From: Streptomyces sp. CB02056
Lineage (GTDB): Bacteria > Actinomycetota > Actinomycetes > Streptomycetales > Streptomycetaceae
DNA: 34,582 nt
NCBI RefSeq assembly: GCF_001905545.1
Contig: NZ_LIPD01000017.1
Span: forward strand, 119,420-154,001
Direction: 5' to 3'
In this document: piece by piece, positions 15,261 to 23,660 of the stretch
How positions within the stretch are numbered: position 1 is the stretch's first letter
Layout: each line of letters begins with the position of its first letter
Notes under the pieces: model-generated
What the model was told of the DNA's origin: nothing
Database searches by the model: none
What the model saw: only the letters and a program-made list of their open reading frames with translations
Made by a program: the position numbers and the translations under genes

Positions 15261-17840
15261 TCAGCGGCCGCCCGCCGCACGGTCGGCCGCCTGGGCCTTG
15301 AGCGCGCGCTCGACGCCCGCCCGGGCCTCGACGACCTGGCGCCGCAGCGCCGGGGCCGGCTCGGCCGAGGCCAGCCAGGCGTCGGTGGCCTCCAGGGTCG
15401 CGGCCGTCACCTGGAGGGCCGGGTACAGCCCGACGATGATCTGCTGCGAGATCTCGTGGCTGCGGGTCTCCCAGACGCCCTTGACCGCCGCGAAGTACTT
15501 CGCCGCGTACGGCGCGAGCAGCTCGCGCTGGTCGGACTGCTGGAAGCCGGCGATGACGGCCTCCTGCACATAGTTCGTCAGCTTGTCGGACTCCACCACC
15601 GACGCCCAGGCCTCCGCCTTGGCCCCGGCGGTCGGCCGGGCGGCGCGGCAGGTGGCCGCGTGCTCCTGGCCGGCCGCGGTGTTGTCCCGCTCCAGCTCGG
15701 CGGCGATGGCGGCCTCGTCGGCCCGGCCGGTGGCGGCGAGGCGCACCAGCAGGGTCCAGCGCAGCTCGGTGTCCACCGCGAGGCCCTTGATCTCGACCGA
15801 GCCGTCCAGCAGCCCGGCGAGCAGGCCCAGCTGACCGTCGGTACGGGCGACCGAGGCGAGGGCGCGGGCCCAGGCCAGCTGGTGGTCGCTGCCGGGCTCG
15901 GCGGCGCGCAGGTGCTCCTCCGCGGCGGCGGCCCAGCGGTCGAGGCCCTGCTCGCGCCACTGCGGGTCGGTGTAGGCGTCGAGGGCGAGCTTGACCTGGC
16001 GGTGCACGGACTGCACCACGCCGATGTCGCTCTCGCGCCCGATGCCGGACAGCGCCAGCGCCAGGTAGTCGCGGGCGGCCAGCTCGCCGTCGCGGGTCAT
16101 GTCCCAGGCGGAGGCCCAGCACAGCGCGCGCGGCAGCGACTCGGTGAAGCCGCCGAGGTGCTCGGTGACGACGGCCAGCGAGTCCTCGTCCAGCCGGATC
16201 TTGGCGTACGAGAGGTCGTCGTCGTTCAGCAGCACGACGGCCGGGCGGTGCCGGCCGACCAGCTCGGGCACCTCGGTGCGCGGGCCGTCGACGTCCAGCT
16301 CGATCCGGTCGGTGCGCACCAGCGCGTCGCCGTTCAGCTCGTACAGGCCGATCGCGATGCGGTGCGGCCGCAGCACGGCCTCGCCCTTGGCGCCGGCGGG
16401 CAGCGCGGGGGCCTCCTGGAGCACCGCGAAGGACTCGATCTCGCCGTCGGTGTTGAGCACGATCGAGGGCCGCAGCACGTTGATGCCGGCGGTCTCCAGC
16501 CAGGCCTTGGACCAGGCCTTGAGGTCGCGGCCGCTGGCCTCCTCCAGGGCGCCGAGCAGGTCGCTGAGCCGGGTGTTGCCCCAGGCGTGGCGCTTGAAGT
16601 ACGCCTGCACGCCCTGGAAGAAGGCGTCCTGGCCGACGTACGCCACCAGCTGCTTGAGCACCGAGGCGCCCTTGGCGTAGGTGATGCCGTCGAAGTTGAC
16701 CTGGACGTCCTCCAGGTCGTTGATGTCCGCCATGATCGGGTGGGTGGACGGCAGCTGGTCCTGCCGGTACGCCCAGGTCTTCATCTGGTTGGCGAAGGTG
16801 GTCCAGGAGTGCGGCCACTTGGAGCCCGGGGCCTCGGCCTGGCAGACCGCCTCGGCGTAGGTCGCGAAGGACTCGTTGAGCCAGAGGTCGTTCCACCACT
16901 CCATGGTGACGAGGTCGCCGAACCACATGTGGGCGAGCTCGTGCAGGATCGTCGCGGCACGGGCCTCGTACGCGGCGTCGGTGACCTTGGAGCGGAACAC
17001 GTACTGGTCGCGCAGGGTGACGGCGCCCGCGTTCTCCATCGCACCGGCGTTGAACTCCGGGACGAAGAGCTGGTCGTACTTGGCGAACGGGTACGGGAAG
17101 TCGAACTTCTCCTGGAAGTAGTCGAAGCCCTGCTTGGTGACCTCGAAGACGGCCTCCGGGTCCAGGAACTCGCGCAGCGAGGGCCGGCAGTAGACGCCCA
17201 GCGGCACCTTCTGCTCGCCGTTCTCGTAGGTGTCGAAGACCCCGACGTACGGGCCGGCGACGAGCGCGGTGATGTAGGTGGAGATCCGGCCGGTGGGCTC
17301 GAACGTCCAGACCCGGGTGTCGCCCTCGCCGACCGGCTCCGGGGTCGGCGAGTTGGAGACCACGACCCAGCCCTCCGGCGCGGTCACGGTGAACGCGAAC
17401 GCGGCCTTCAGGTCGGGCTGCTCGAAGTTGGCGAAGACCCGGCGGGCGTCCGGCACCTCGAACTGGGTGTACAGGTAGGTCTCGCCGTCGACCGGGTCGA
17501 CGAACCGGTGCAGGCCCTCACCGGTGTTGGTGTACTCGCAGTTCGCGACGACCCGCAGCTCGTTCTCGGCGGCGAGGCCCGGCAGCGGGATGCGGCTGTC
17601 GGCGAAGGTCGCCGGGTCGAGCCGCACGCCGTTGAGGGTGATCTCCTCGACGCTCGGGGCGACCAGGTCGATGAAGGTCTCCGCCCCCGGGGTGGTGGCG
17701 GTGAACCGGACCACGGTGGTGGACCGGAAGGTACCGCCCTCGCGGGCCGAACCGAGGTCGAGCTCGATGTCGTACGCGTCCACGTGGAGGAGGTCGGCCC
17801 GGGTGCGGGCCTCCTCACGGGTCAGGTTTGTGCCGGGCAC
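15261..17840 (-). CDS. pepN: Aminopeptidase N (M1 zinc metallopeptidase)
   Basis: This 859-aa protein removes N-terminal residues from peptides in the cytoplasm. Visible are the N-terminal beta domain, the exopeptidase motif NAGAMENAG (about 264-272), the zinc motif HELAHMWFGD (H300, E301, H304) with the third ligand in LWLNESFATY (E323), and FDGITYAKGASVL with the transition-state Tyr. A long helical ERAP1-like C-terminal domain follows. Length fits actinobacterial PepN. GTG 17840 (VPGTNLTREEA) is preferred to GTG 17849, because AAAGGAG abuts the latter but lies 8 nt from the former. The gene is single, between two hairpins. Confidence 0.95.
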   Translation of the reverse strand: MPGTNLTREEARTRADLLHVDAYDIELDLGSAREGGTFRSTTVVRFTATTPGAETFIDLVAPSVEEITLNGVRLDPATFADSRIPLPGLAAENELRVVANCEYTNTGEGLHRFVDPVDGETYLYTQFEVPDARRVFANFEQPDLKAAFAFTVTAPEGWVVVSNSPTPEPVGEGDTRVWTFEPTGRISTYITALVAGPYVGVFDTYENGEQKVPLGVYCRPSLREFLDPEAVFEVTKQGFDYFQEKFDFPYPFAKYDQLFVPEFNAGAMENAGAVTLRDQYVFRSKVTDAAYEARAATILHELAHMWFGDLVTMEWWNDLWLNESFATYAEAVCQAEAPGSKWPHSWTTFANQMKTWAYRQDQLPSTHPIMADINDLEDVQVNFDGITYAKGASVLKQLVAYVGQDAFFQGVQAYFKRHAWGNTRLSDLLGALEEASGRDLKAWSKAWLETAGINVLRPSIVLNTDGEIESFAVLQEAPALPAGAKGEAVLRPHRIAIGLYELNGDALVRTDRIELDVDGPRTEVPELVGRHRPAVVLLNDDDLSYAKIRLDEDSLAVVTEHLGGFTESLPRALCWASAWDMTRDGELAARDYLALALSGIGRESDIGVVQSVHRQVKLALDAYTDPQWREQGLDRWAAAAEEHLRAAEPGSDHQLAWARALASVARTDGQLGLLAGLLDGSVEIKGLAVDTELRWTLLVRLAATGRADEAAIAAELERDNTAAGQEHAATCRAARPTAGAKAEAWASVVESDKLTNYVQEAVIAGFQQSDQRELLAPYAAKYFAAVKGVWETRSHEISQQIIVGLYPALQVTAATLEATDAWLASAEPAPALRRQVVEARAGVERALKAQAADRAAGGR

Positions 17841-17914
17841 TCGCTGCACTCCTTTGTCAGACTGATGGTCCGAATCCTCGCACGTCCAACGGACGGGGCG
17901 GCCGAAAAATCACA

Positions 17915-17955
17915 GGCGGGGCGGGCCCGGGCGATCAGCCCGTGCCCGCCCCGCC
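17915..17955 (-). terminator. Terminator of the beta-propeller protein gene
   Basis: A 12-bp perfect stem (17915-17926 with 17944-17955) with a 17-nt loop that can pair further (CCCGGG...CCCG). It lies about 70 nt past the propeller gene stop and 75 nt before the pepN start, both read on the minus strand. Confidence 0.75.
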
Positions 17956-18025
17956 CGTGTCGGTCGCCGCGCGGCCCGCGACGAGGGGTCACGCCCCCGG
18001 GATCAGCCCCGGAGGCGCCCCGGCG

Positions 18026-19846
18026 TCACTTCTTCCACTTGGTCAGCGGACCGTCGCTGGCGCTGTAGCGGCGGAACGCGTAGACGGCGGCGCCGTCGTC
18101 CGAGACCAGGTACTCGGAGGTGCTGCTGCCGATGCCCATGCTGCTCGGCATCGTCATGGTGCCGAGGTCGGACATCGAGCCGTCGGTGGGCGAGAGCGTC
18201 ACCAGCCGGGCCGGCTTGTTGTAGCCCTGGTCGACGATCGCGCGGACCTTGCCGTCCTTGTCGGTCCCGGCCACCAGGCGCATGTCGTTGCTCGTCGAAC
18301 CGGAGTTGGCCGACCACAGCCGCTTGCCGGTGTTCAGGTCGTAGGCGTTGATGCCCGGCTTGCCGCCGCTGACCTGGACGTACAGCGTGGTGCCGCTGAC
18401 CACGTTGCGGGTGAGGGCCTCGTTCTGGCCGGAGAGGCGCAGGCTGTCCGCGCCGGGCTCCTTGACGGACATCTGGGTGCCCGGCTTGTTGTCCTTGTCG
18501 AACGGCAGGACGTAGTCGCCCTGCGGGCCGTTGCCCATCAGCAGTACCAGCGGCTTGTCCTGGACGACCGAGTCGACCTCCTCGATGTTGCCGGTGAGGG
18601 TGATCGGGGTGCTGGCCGGCTTGCCGGTCTCGGCGTTGACGATGACCAGCTGCGACTTCGGGCCGCTGGTGCCGTAGCAGCGGTCGCTGACCGCGATCTG
18701 GGCGCCGGCCGCCTTGCCGCGCAGGACGCAGTCCTTGTCGCGCGGCTGGTACTGCCAGGCCGGCTGGCCGTTGGCGATGTTCAGGGCGGCGACGGCGTTG
18801 CCGCCGACGGCGACGACGTTCTCGGTGACGCTGAGGGTCGGCGAGGACATCCGGTCGGCCGAGACCTTGACGCTCCAGAGCAGCTTGCCCTGGGTCAGGT
18901 CGATGGCGCCGACGGTGGAGCAGTCGCTGTCACCGGTGTTGAAGGAGACGGCGGCGACGCCCTTGGAGTTGGCGGCGTACGAGGCGGTGCACAGCTCCTT
19001 GCTGCCGGCCGGGGCGGCGATGGTCCACGCCTCCTTGCCGTCGGTCAGGTTGAAGGCCCTGATCCCGGAGCTGTCGACGCGCACCGCGAGCTTGTCGGTG
19101 CCCCAGACGCCGAGCATCTGGTTCGAGCTGTCCGCGTTGGCCGGCTTGGGGGCGCTCCAGGCGACGTTGAAGGTGGCGCCCTTGGGAGCGGGGGCGGGGG
19201 TGGGGCCGCTGCTGGTCCCGCCGTTGTCGGTGGTGCCGGTGCTGACCGGGTCCGGGCCCGGGTCGGGGGCGGGCTTGGGGTCCTTGAGCAGGACGACCAG
19301 GGCGACCACGATCGAGATCGCCAGCACGCCGCCGATGATCCCGCCCCACAGCATCACCGGGTTGCGCTGCTTGGGCGCGACCGGCGCGACGGGGTAGCCG
19401 TACCCGGGCTGCTGCGGGTAGTTGTAGCCGCCCGGGTTGTAGGCCTGCCCGGCGTCCGGGGCGCCGTACGGGGCACCGGGGACCGGGTCGTACGGGCCGA
19501 CCGGCGCGGCACCGGGCGGCGGCGGGGCCTGGCTGGGGAACCCAGGGGCGGTCGGCGCGTACGCCGCGTACTCCGGGCTGCCGACCGACGGCTGCGCGGG
19601 CGGCTGCACGGGCGGTGCCGGCGGCTGGCCGGGCGGCGGGCCCGCGGGCGCGACCGGGCCCGGGGTGACCTGCCCCGGGACGGCGGCGCCGTCGAGCTGC
19701 GTCATCTGGTCCGCGACGGCGGCCGGATCGACCCCGCCGCCCGGCGGGCGCCCGAACGAGACGCCCCGGTTGTCCTGCGGACCGCTGCCGGGCGTTTCGC
19801 CTGCACCCGGCGTAGGGTGATCCCCTGCCATCTGATTCCCCGTCAT
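18026..19846 (-). CDS. Membrane-anchored PQQ-like beta-propeller protein
   Basis: About 606 aa. A long Pro/Gly/Ala/Tyr-rich cytoplasmic N-terminus (about 1-170) leads to one membrane helix (MLWGGIIGGVLAISIVVALVVLL). A Pro/Thr/Ser linker and an outer-face domain with repeated strands of the PQQ-binding-like type follow (RAFNLTDGKEAWTI, AIDLTQGKLLWSV, AALNIANGQPAWQY, NAYDLNTGKRLWSA). These W-containing blades suggest an eight- or seven-bladed propeller used for protein contacts. Enzymatic PQQ residues cannot be judged. Paired Cys in LCTAS/SDCSTV and DKDCV/SDRCYG could form disulfides. ATG 19846 is taken. ATG 19831, with GGGGAA 5 nt upstream, is equally possible. Such proteins are common in streptomycetes, sometimes near kinases. 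None is present here. Confidence 0.85.
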   Translation of the reverse strand: MTGNQMAGDHPTPGAGETPGSGPQDNRGVSFGRPPGGGVDPAAVADQMTQLDGAAVPGQVTPGPVAPAGPPPGQPPAPPVQPPAQPSVGSPEYAAYAPTAPGFPSQAPPPPGAAPVGPYDPVPGAPYGAPDAGQAYNPGGYNYPQQPGYGYPVAPVAPKQRNPVMLWGGIIGGVLAISIVVALVVLLKDPKPAPDPGPDPVSTGTTDNGGTSSGPTPAPAPKGATFNVAWSAPKPANADSSNQMLGVWGTDKLAVRVDSSGIRAFNLTDGKEAWTIAAPAGSKELCTASYAANSKGVAAVSFNTGDSDCSTVGAIDLTQGKLLWSVKVSADRMSSPTLSVTENVVAVGGNAVAALNIANGQPAWQYQPRDKDCVLRGKAAGAQIAVSDRCYGTSGPKSQLVIVNAETGKPASTPITLTGNIEEVDSVVQDKPLVLLMGNGPQGDYVLPFDKDNKPGTQMSVKEPGADSLRLSGQNEALTRNVVSGTTLYVQVSGGKPGINAYDLNTGKRLWSANSGSTSNDMRLVAGTDKDGKVRAIVDQGYNKPARLVTLSPTDGSMSDLGTMTMPSSMGIGSSTSEYLVSDDGAAVYAFRRYSASDGPLTKWKK

Positions 19847-20177
19847 GTCTGGATGCGTCCCCCTGGCGGTGCCGTCCACGGCCCCGATGGGACGGGTGAG
19901 AAGTGGCACCATGTTAGTGGTGCGTGGTTTTCGGCCGTCGCCAGGACAGCGGTTCCCCGTCCCCGCAGGCCCGGGCCGCGCAACACCTTCACCCCCCGAT
20001 CACCGCGCCCCCACGCCCGCGCCCCCGCTCGCCGGCCCGCGCCGGGCGGCCGCCGTCCGCGCCCCCCTGCGCGCCCGCCCGCCGCAGCCGGGATCCCCGC
20101 CCGGGCCCCCGGGCCGTACCCTTCAGGAGTTGAAGGGGACGCCCGGCGGAGGGGTCCCCGCCCTGGGAGGGTGGATC
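19847..20177. other. Divergent spacer between the propeller gene and the ROK regulator
   Basis: No gene is seen in these 331 nt. They contain a small inverted repeat overlapping a -10-like TAACAT for the propeller gene (19907-19922). There is a leader hairpin (arms 20119-20125 and 20131-20137), and a GGGGTCCCC palindrome flanked by GGCGG/CCGCC at about 20145-20162, just before the ROK ribosome-binding site. The last two could regulate the ROK gene. Confidence 0.45.
19907..19922 (-). promoter_or_regulatory. CACCA-N6-TGGTG repeat over a -10-like hexamer
   Basis: Five-base arms flank TGTTAG, which on the minus strand contains TAACAT, a plausible -10 about 60 nt before ATG 19846. It could be an operator of the propeller gene. 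No -35 is obvious. Confidence 0.3.
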
Positions 20178-21356
20178 ATGTCGACGGACACACCGGGCTC
20201 GCAGTCGTCGCTGCACCGGGCGAACCTGGAACGGGTGCTCCGCGCGGTGCGGATGGCCGGCTCGCTGACCCAGGCCGAGATCGCCCGCGGCACCGGACTG
20301 TCCGCGGCCACCGTGTCCAACATCGTGCGGGAGTTGAAGGAGAGCGGCACCGTCGTGGTCGCCGACACCTCCTCCGGCGGCCGCCGCGCCCGCAGCGTCT
20401 CGCTCAGCGGGGACGCCGGCATCGTGGTCGGCATCGACTTCGGCCACACCCACCTGCGCGTCGCGGTCGGCAACCTGGCCCACCGGGTGCTGGCCGAGGA
20501 GAGCGCCCCGATCGACGTCGACGTCTCCGCCCAGCAGGGCTTCGACCGCGCCGAGGCGATGGTCGAGCGGCTGCTGACGCAGGCCGGCTTCCGTTCCGAC
20601 AAGGTGATCGGCGTCGGCCTCGGCGTGCCCGGCCCGATCGACGTGGAGACCGGCGCGCTCGGCTCCACCGCGATCCTGCCCGGCTGGACGGGCATCGCCC
20701 CGGGCCGGGAGCTGGCCGAGCGGCTCGGCATGCCGGTGCACGTGGACAACGACGCCAACCTGGGCGCGCTCGGCGAGCTGGTCTGGGGCGCCGGCCGCGG
20801 GCTGAGCGACCTCGCCTACATCAAGGTCGCCAGCGGGGTCGGCGCCGGGCTGGTGGTGAACGGCCAGATCTACCGCGGCCCGGGCGGCACCGCGGGTGAG
20901 ATCGGGCACATCACCCTGGACGAGGCCGGGCCGGTCTGCCGCTGCGGCAACCGCGGCTGCCTGGAGACCTTCGTCGGCTCCCGCTACCTGCTCTCGCTGC
21001 TCGCCCCCACCCTCGGCCAGGACCTCAGCCTGCCCCGGGTGGTCGAGCTGGCCCAGCAGGGCGACCTCGGCTGCCGCCGGGTGATCGCCGACGCGGGCCG
21101 GCAGATCGGCACCGGCGTCGCCACCCTCTGCAACCTGCTGAACCCCCGCCGGGTGATCCTCGGCGGGGACCTCGCCGAGGCCGGTGAGCTGGTGCTCGCC
21201 CCGATCCGGGACTCGGTGGCCCGGTACGCGATCCCGAGCGCCGCCCGTCAGCTCTCGGTCGTCCCCGGCACCCTCGGCGGCCGGGCCGAGGTGCTCGGCG
21301 CGCTGGCCCTGGTGATGAGCGAGATGGGGGAGTCCGGCGCGCTGGGCCGCGCCTGA
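20178..21356 (+). CDS. ROK-family transcriptional regulator
   Basis: This 392-aa protein has an N-terminal winged helix-turn-helix (about 15-70: LTQAEIARGTGLSAATVSNIVRELK region) fused to a sugar-kinase-like ROK domain. Features are GIDFGHTHLRVAV (phosphate loop, 85-97), GVGLGVPGPID, VHVDNDANLGALGE (catalytic-type Asp) and the zinc signature VCRCGNRGCLE (C254, C256, C261) preceded by GEIGHITL. ROK repressors sense sugars or sugar phosphates. Kinase activity is uncertain. ATG 20178 has GGGAGGG about 7 nt upstream. It lies directly before dxs, as I recall for the Rok7B7 region of S. coelicolor, where a xylose transporter sits between them. No sugar transporter is present here, so its target is not local. 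Confidence 0.9.
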   Translation: MSTDTPGSQSSLHRANLERVLRAVRMAGSLTQAEIARGTGLSAATVSNIVRELKESGTVVVADTSSGGRRARSVSLSGDAGIVVGIDFGHTHLRVAVGNLAHRVLAEESAPIDVDVSAQQGFDRAEAMVERLLTQAGFRSDKVIGVGLGVPGPIDVETGALGSTAILPGWTGIAPGRELAERLGMPVHVDNDANLGALGELVWGAGRGLSDLAYIKVASGVGAGLVVNGQIYRGPGGTAGEIGHITLDEAGPVCRCGNRGCLETFVGSRYLLSLLAPTLGQDLSLPRVVELAQQGDLGCRRVIADAGRQIGTGVATLCNLLNPRRVILGGDLAEAGELVLAPIRDSVARYAIPSAARQLSVVPGTLGGRAEVLGALALVMSEMGESGALGRA

Positions 21357-21474
21357 CACCGCCGTCCGGCCCGCCCGCGTATTCAAACGCCTGTACGTCA
21401 ACCTGAAGTGACCCGGCTTCCCGGCCCGACCTCCCGGAATGGCGGTAACCGAACGGTGGCACCGGGCGCGCCGC

Positions 21475-21502
21475 TTGGTGTCCGGCAGGCGGACATTAGA
21501 CT
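21475..21502 (+). promoter_or_regulatory. Probable housekeeping promoter of dxs
   Basis: TTGGTG (21475-21480), a 16-nt spacer and TAGACT (21497-21502) match the streptomycete HrdB pattern TTGACN/TAGRRT. Transcription would start near 21509, leaving a leader of about 95 nt. The rest of the 247-nt spacer shows only short GC-rich inverted repeats. Confidence 0.55.
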
Positions 21503-21603
21503 CGACCGGTCGCCACCGGCCGGACCGTCGGACTGCCGCCGGGCCGGGCAGCGACGCCCGTCGGACCGTCCGTGGTCCGCGAACACTGAACGAGGAGGAA
21601 CGG

Positions 21604-23511
21604 GTGGCCCTGCTGACCCGCATTCGGGGACCGCGCGATCTCGACCGGCTCACGCCCGGACAGCTGGCCGCACTGGCCCAGGAGATCCGGACCTTCCTGG
21701 TGACCGAGGTCTCCAAGACGGGTGGCCACCTCGGGCCCAACCTCGGCGTGGTGGAGCTCACCATCGCGCTGCACCGGGTCTTCGACTCCCCGCGCGACCG
21801 CATCCTCTTCGACACCGGCCACCAGAGCTACGTCCACAAGCTGCTCACCGGCCGCCAGGACTTCTCCCGGCTGCGGATGAAGGGCGGCCTGTCCGGCTAC
21901 CCGTCCCGGGCCGAGTCCGAGCACGACGTGATCGAGAACTCGCACGCCTCCACGGTCCTCTCGTACGCCGACGGCCTGGCCAAGGCCAACCAGATCCTGG
22001 GCAAGAACGACCCGGTCGTCGCGGTGATCGGCGACGGCGCGCTCACCGGCGGCATGGCCTGGGAGGCGCTCAACAACATCGCCGACGCCGAGGACCGCCC
22101 GCTCGTCATCGTCGTGAACGACAACGAGCGCTCGTACTCCCCGACCATCGGCGGCCTGGCCAACCACCTCGCCACCCTGCGCACCACCCAGGGCTACGAG
22201 CGCTTCCTGTCCTGGGGCAAGGACGCGCTCCAGCGCACCCCGGTGGTCGGCCAGCAGCTGTTCGAGACGCTGCACGGCGCCAAGAAGGGCCTCAAGGACT
22301 TCATCGCCCCGCAGGGCATGTTCGAGGACCTCGGCCTCAAGTACATCGGCCCGATCGACGGCCACGACATGGCCGCCCTGGAGTCCGCGCTGACCAAGGC
22401 GCGCGGCTTCGGCGGCCCGGTGATCGTGCACTGCCTCACCGAGAAGGGCCGCGGCTACCACGCCGCCGAGAACAACGACGAGGACCGCTTCCACGCGGTC
22501 GGCAAGATCCACCCGGAGACCGGCCTGCCGATCACGAGCGGCGGCGGCCGGAGCTGGACCTCGGTCTTCGCCGAGGAGATGGTCGCGCTCGGCCACGAGC
22601 GCGAGGACATCGTCGGCATCACCGCCGCGATGCTCCACCCGGTGGGCCTGGCCCCGTTCGCCGAGGCCTTCCCGGACCGGATCTTCGACGTCGGCATCGC
22701 CGAGCAGCACGCCGTCACCAGCGCCGCCGGCCTGGCCACCAACGGCCTGCACCCGGTGTTCGCGGTCTACGCGACCTTCCTCAACCGGGCCTTCGACCAG
22801 GTCCTGATGGACGTCGCCCTGCACAAGCTGGGCGTCACCTTCGTCCTGGACCGGGCCGGCGTCACCGGCGACGACGGCGCCTCGCACAACGGCATGTGGG
22901 ACATGTCGATGCTGCAGATCATCCCGACCCTGCGGCTGGCCGCCCCGCGCGACGCCGACCAGGTCCGCGCGCAGCTGCGCGAGGCCGTCGAGGTCAAGGA
23001 CGCCCCGACCGTGGTCCGCTACTCCAAGGGCACGGTCGGCCCGGCCGTCCCCGCGGTCGGCCGGATCGGCGGCATGGACGTGCTGCGCGCCGCCGAGGAG
23101 CCCTCCGGCGCCCACCGCGCCGACGTGCTGATCGTCTCGGTCGGCGCGATGGCCCCCACCAGCCTGGAGGTCGCCGACCTGCTGGCCGCCCAGGGCGTCA
23201 CCGCCACCGTGGTGGACCCGCGCTGGGTCAAGCCGGTGGACGCGGCCCTGCCGGGCCTGGCCGCCGAGCACCGGGTGGTCGTCACGATCGAGGACAACGG
23301 CCGGGTGGGCGGCGTCGGCGCCGCCGTGGCGCAGGCGCTGCGGGACGCGGACGTGGACCTGCCGGTGCGCGACTTCGGCATCCCGCAGGAGTTCCTGGAC
23401 CACGCCAGCCGGGCCGAGATCCTGGCCGAGATCGGCCTGAACGCCCCGGACATCGCCCGAAAGGTGACGGCTCTGGTCGCCAAGCTGGACGCGGCGCCGG
23501 TCAAGGCCTGA
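21604..23511 (+). CDS. dxs: 1-deoxy-D-xylulose-5-phosphate synthase
   Basis: This 635-aa protein condenses pyruvate and glyceraldehyde 3-phosphate with thiamine diphosphate, the first step of the MEP isoprenoid pathway. Features are GGHLGPNLGVVELTIALH (catalytic-His region), TGHQSYVHKLLTGR, and the ThDP/Mg signature GDGALTGGMAWEALN (143-157) with VIVVNDN. The pyrimidine-domain VGIAEQHAVTSAAGLA carries the catalytic Glu, and the C-terminal transketolase domain is complete. GTG 21604 is chosen for the GAGGAGGAAC SD just upstream. The larger upstream frame is non-coding leader. A promoter at 21475-21502 separates it from the ROK gene. Supplies precursors for terpenoids and quinones. Confidence 0.97.
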   Translation: MALLTRIRGPRDLDRLTPGQLAALAQEIRTFLVTEVSKTGGHLGPNLGVVELTIALHRVFDSPRDRILFDTGHQSYVHKLLTGRQDFSRLRMKGGLSGYPSRAESEHDVIENSHASTVLSYADGLAKANQILGKNDPVVAVIGDGALTGGMAWEALNNIADAEDRPLVIVVNDNERSYSPTIGGLANHLATLRTTQGYERFLSWGKDALQRTPVVGQQLFETLHGAKKGLKDFIAPQGMFEDLGLKYIGPIDGHDMAALESALTKARGFGGPVIVHCLTEKGRGYHAAENNDEDRFHAVGKIHPETGLPITSGGGRSWTSVFAEEMVALGHEREDIVGITAAMLHPVGLAPFAEAFPDRIFDVGIAEQHAVTSAAGLATNGLHPVFAVYATFLNRAFDQVLMDVALHKLGVTFVLDRAGVTGDDGASHNGMWDMSMLQIIPTLRLAAPRDADQVRAQLREAVEVKDAPTVVRYSKGTVGPAVPAVGRIGGMDVLRAAEEPSGAHRADVLIVSVGAMAPTSLEVADLLAAQGVTATVVDPRWVKPVDAALPGLAAEHRVVVTIEDNGRVGGVGAAVAQALRDADVDLPVRDFGIPQEFLDHASRAEILAEIGLNAPDIARKVTALVAKLDAAPVKA

Positions 23512-23611
23512 CCGGAGGCCGTCCGGGGGAGCGGTCACCCGTTCCGCAGACGACCGTTTGTCGTAACTCCGTAACAGTTCGTCACGGAACAAGCTGACAA
23601 TCGCACTGAAA

Positions 23612-23644
23612 GGCGGGACCGGCGCCACCGGCGCCGATCCCGCC
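23612..23644. terminator. Hairpin after dxs, next to the GT39 gene start
   Basis: Fifteen-nt arms (23612-23626 and 23630-23644) pair with a single C-A mismatch around a 3-nt loop. It is 100 nt past the dxs stop and 16 nt before the next GTG. It would fit a dxs terminator if the next gene starts leaderless at 23661. The 23512-23611 stretch holds nothing else recognisable. Confidence 0.6.
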
Positions 23645-23647
23645 CGG

Positions 23648-23660
23648 TAGGTTGTCACCC
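23648..23660 (+). promoter_or_regulatory. TAGGTT -10-like hexamer at leaderless spacing
   Basis: TAGGTT (23648-23653) is followed by 7 nt and GTG 23661. No SD is present. It also supports 23661 over the TTG at 23652, which overlaps the hexamer. Confidence 0.45.

Noticed and set aside
15456..18068. 870-aa plus-strand open frame over pepN
   Set aside because: Antisense of pepN. The frame is open only because of third-position G/C; no SD, no domain.
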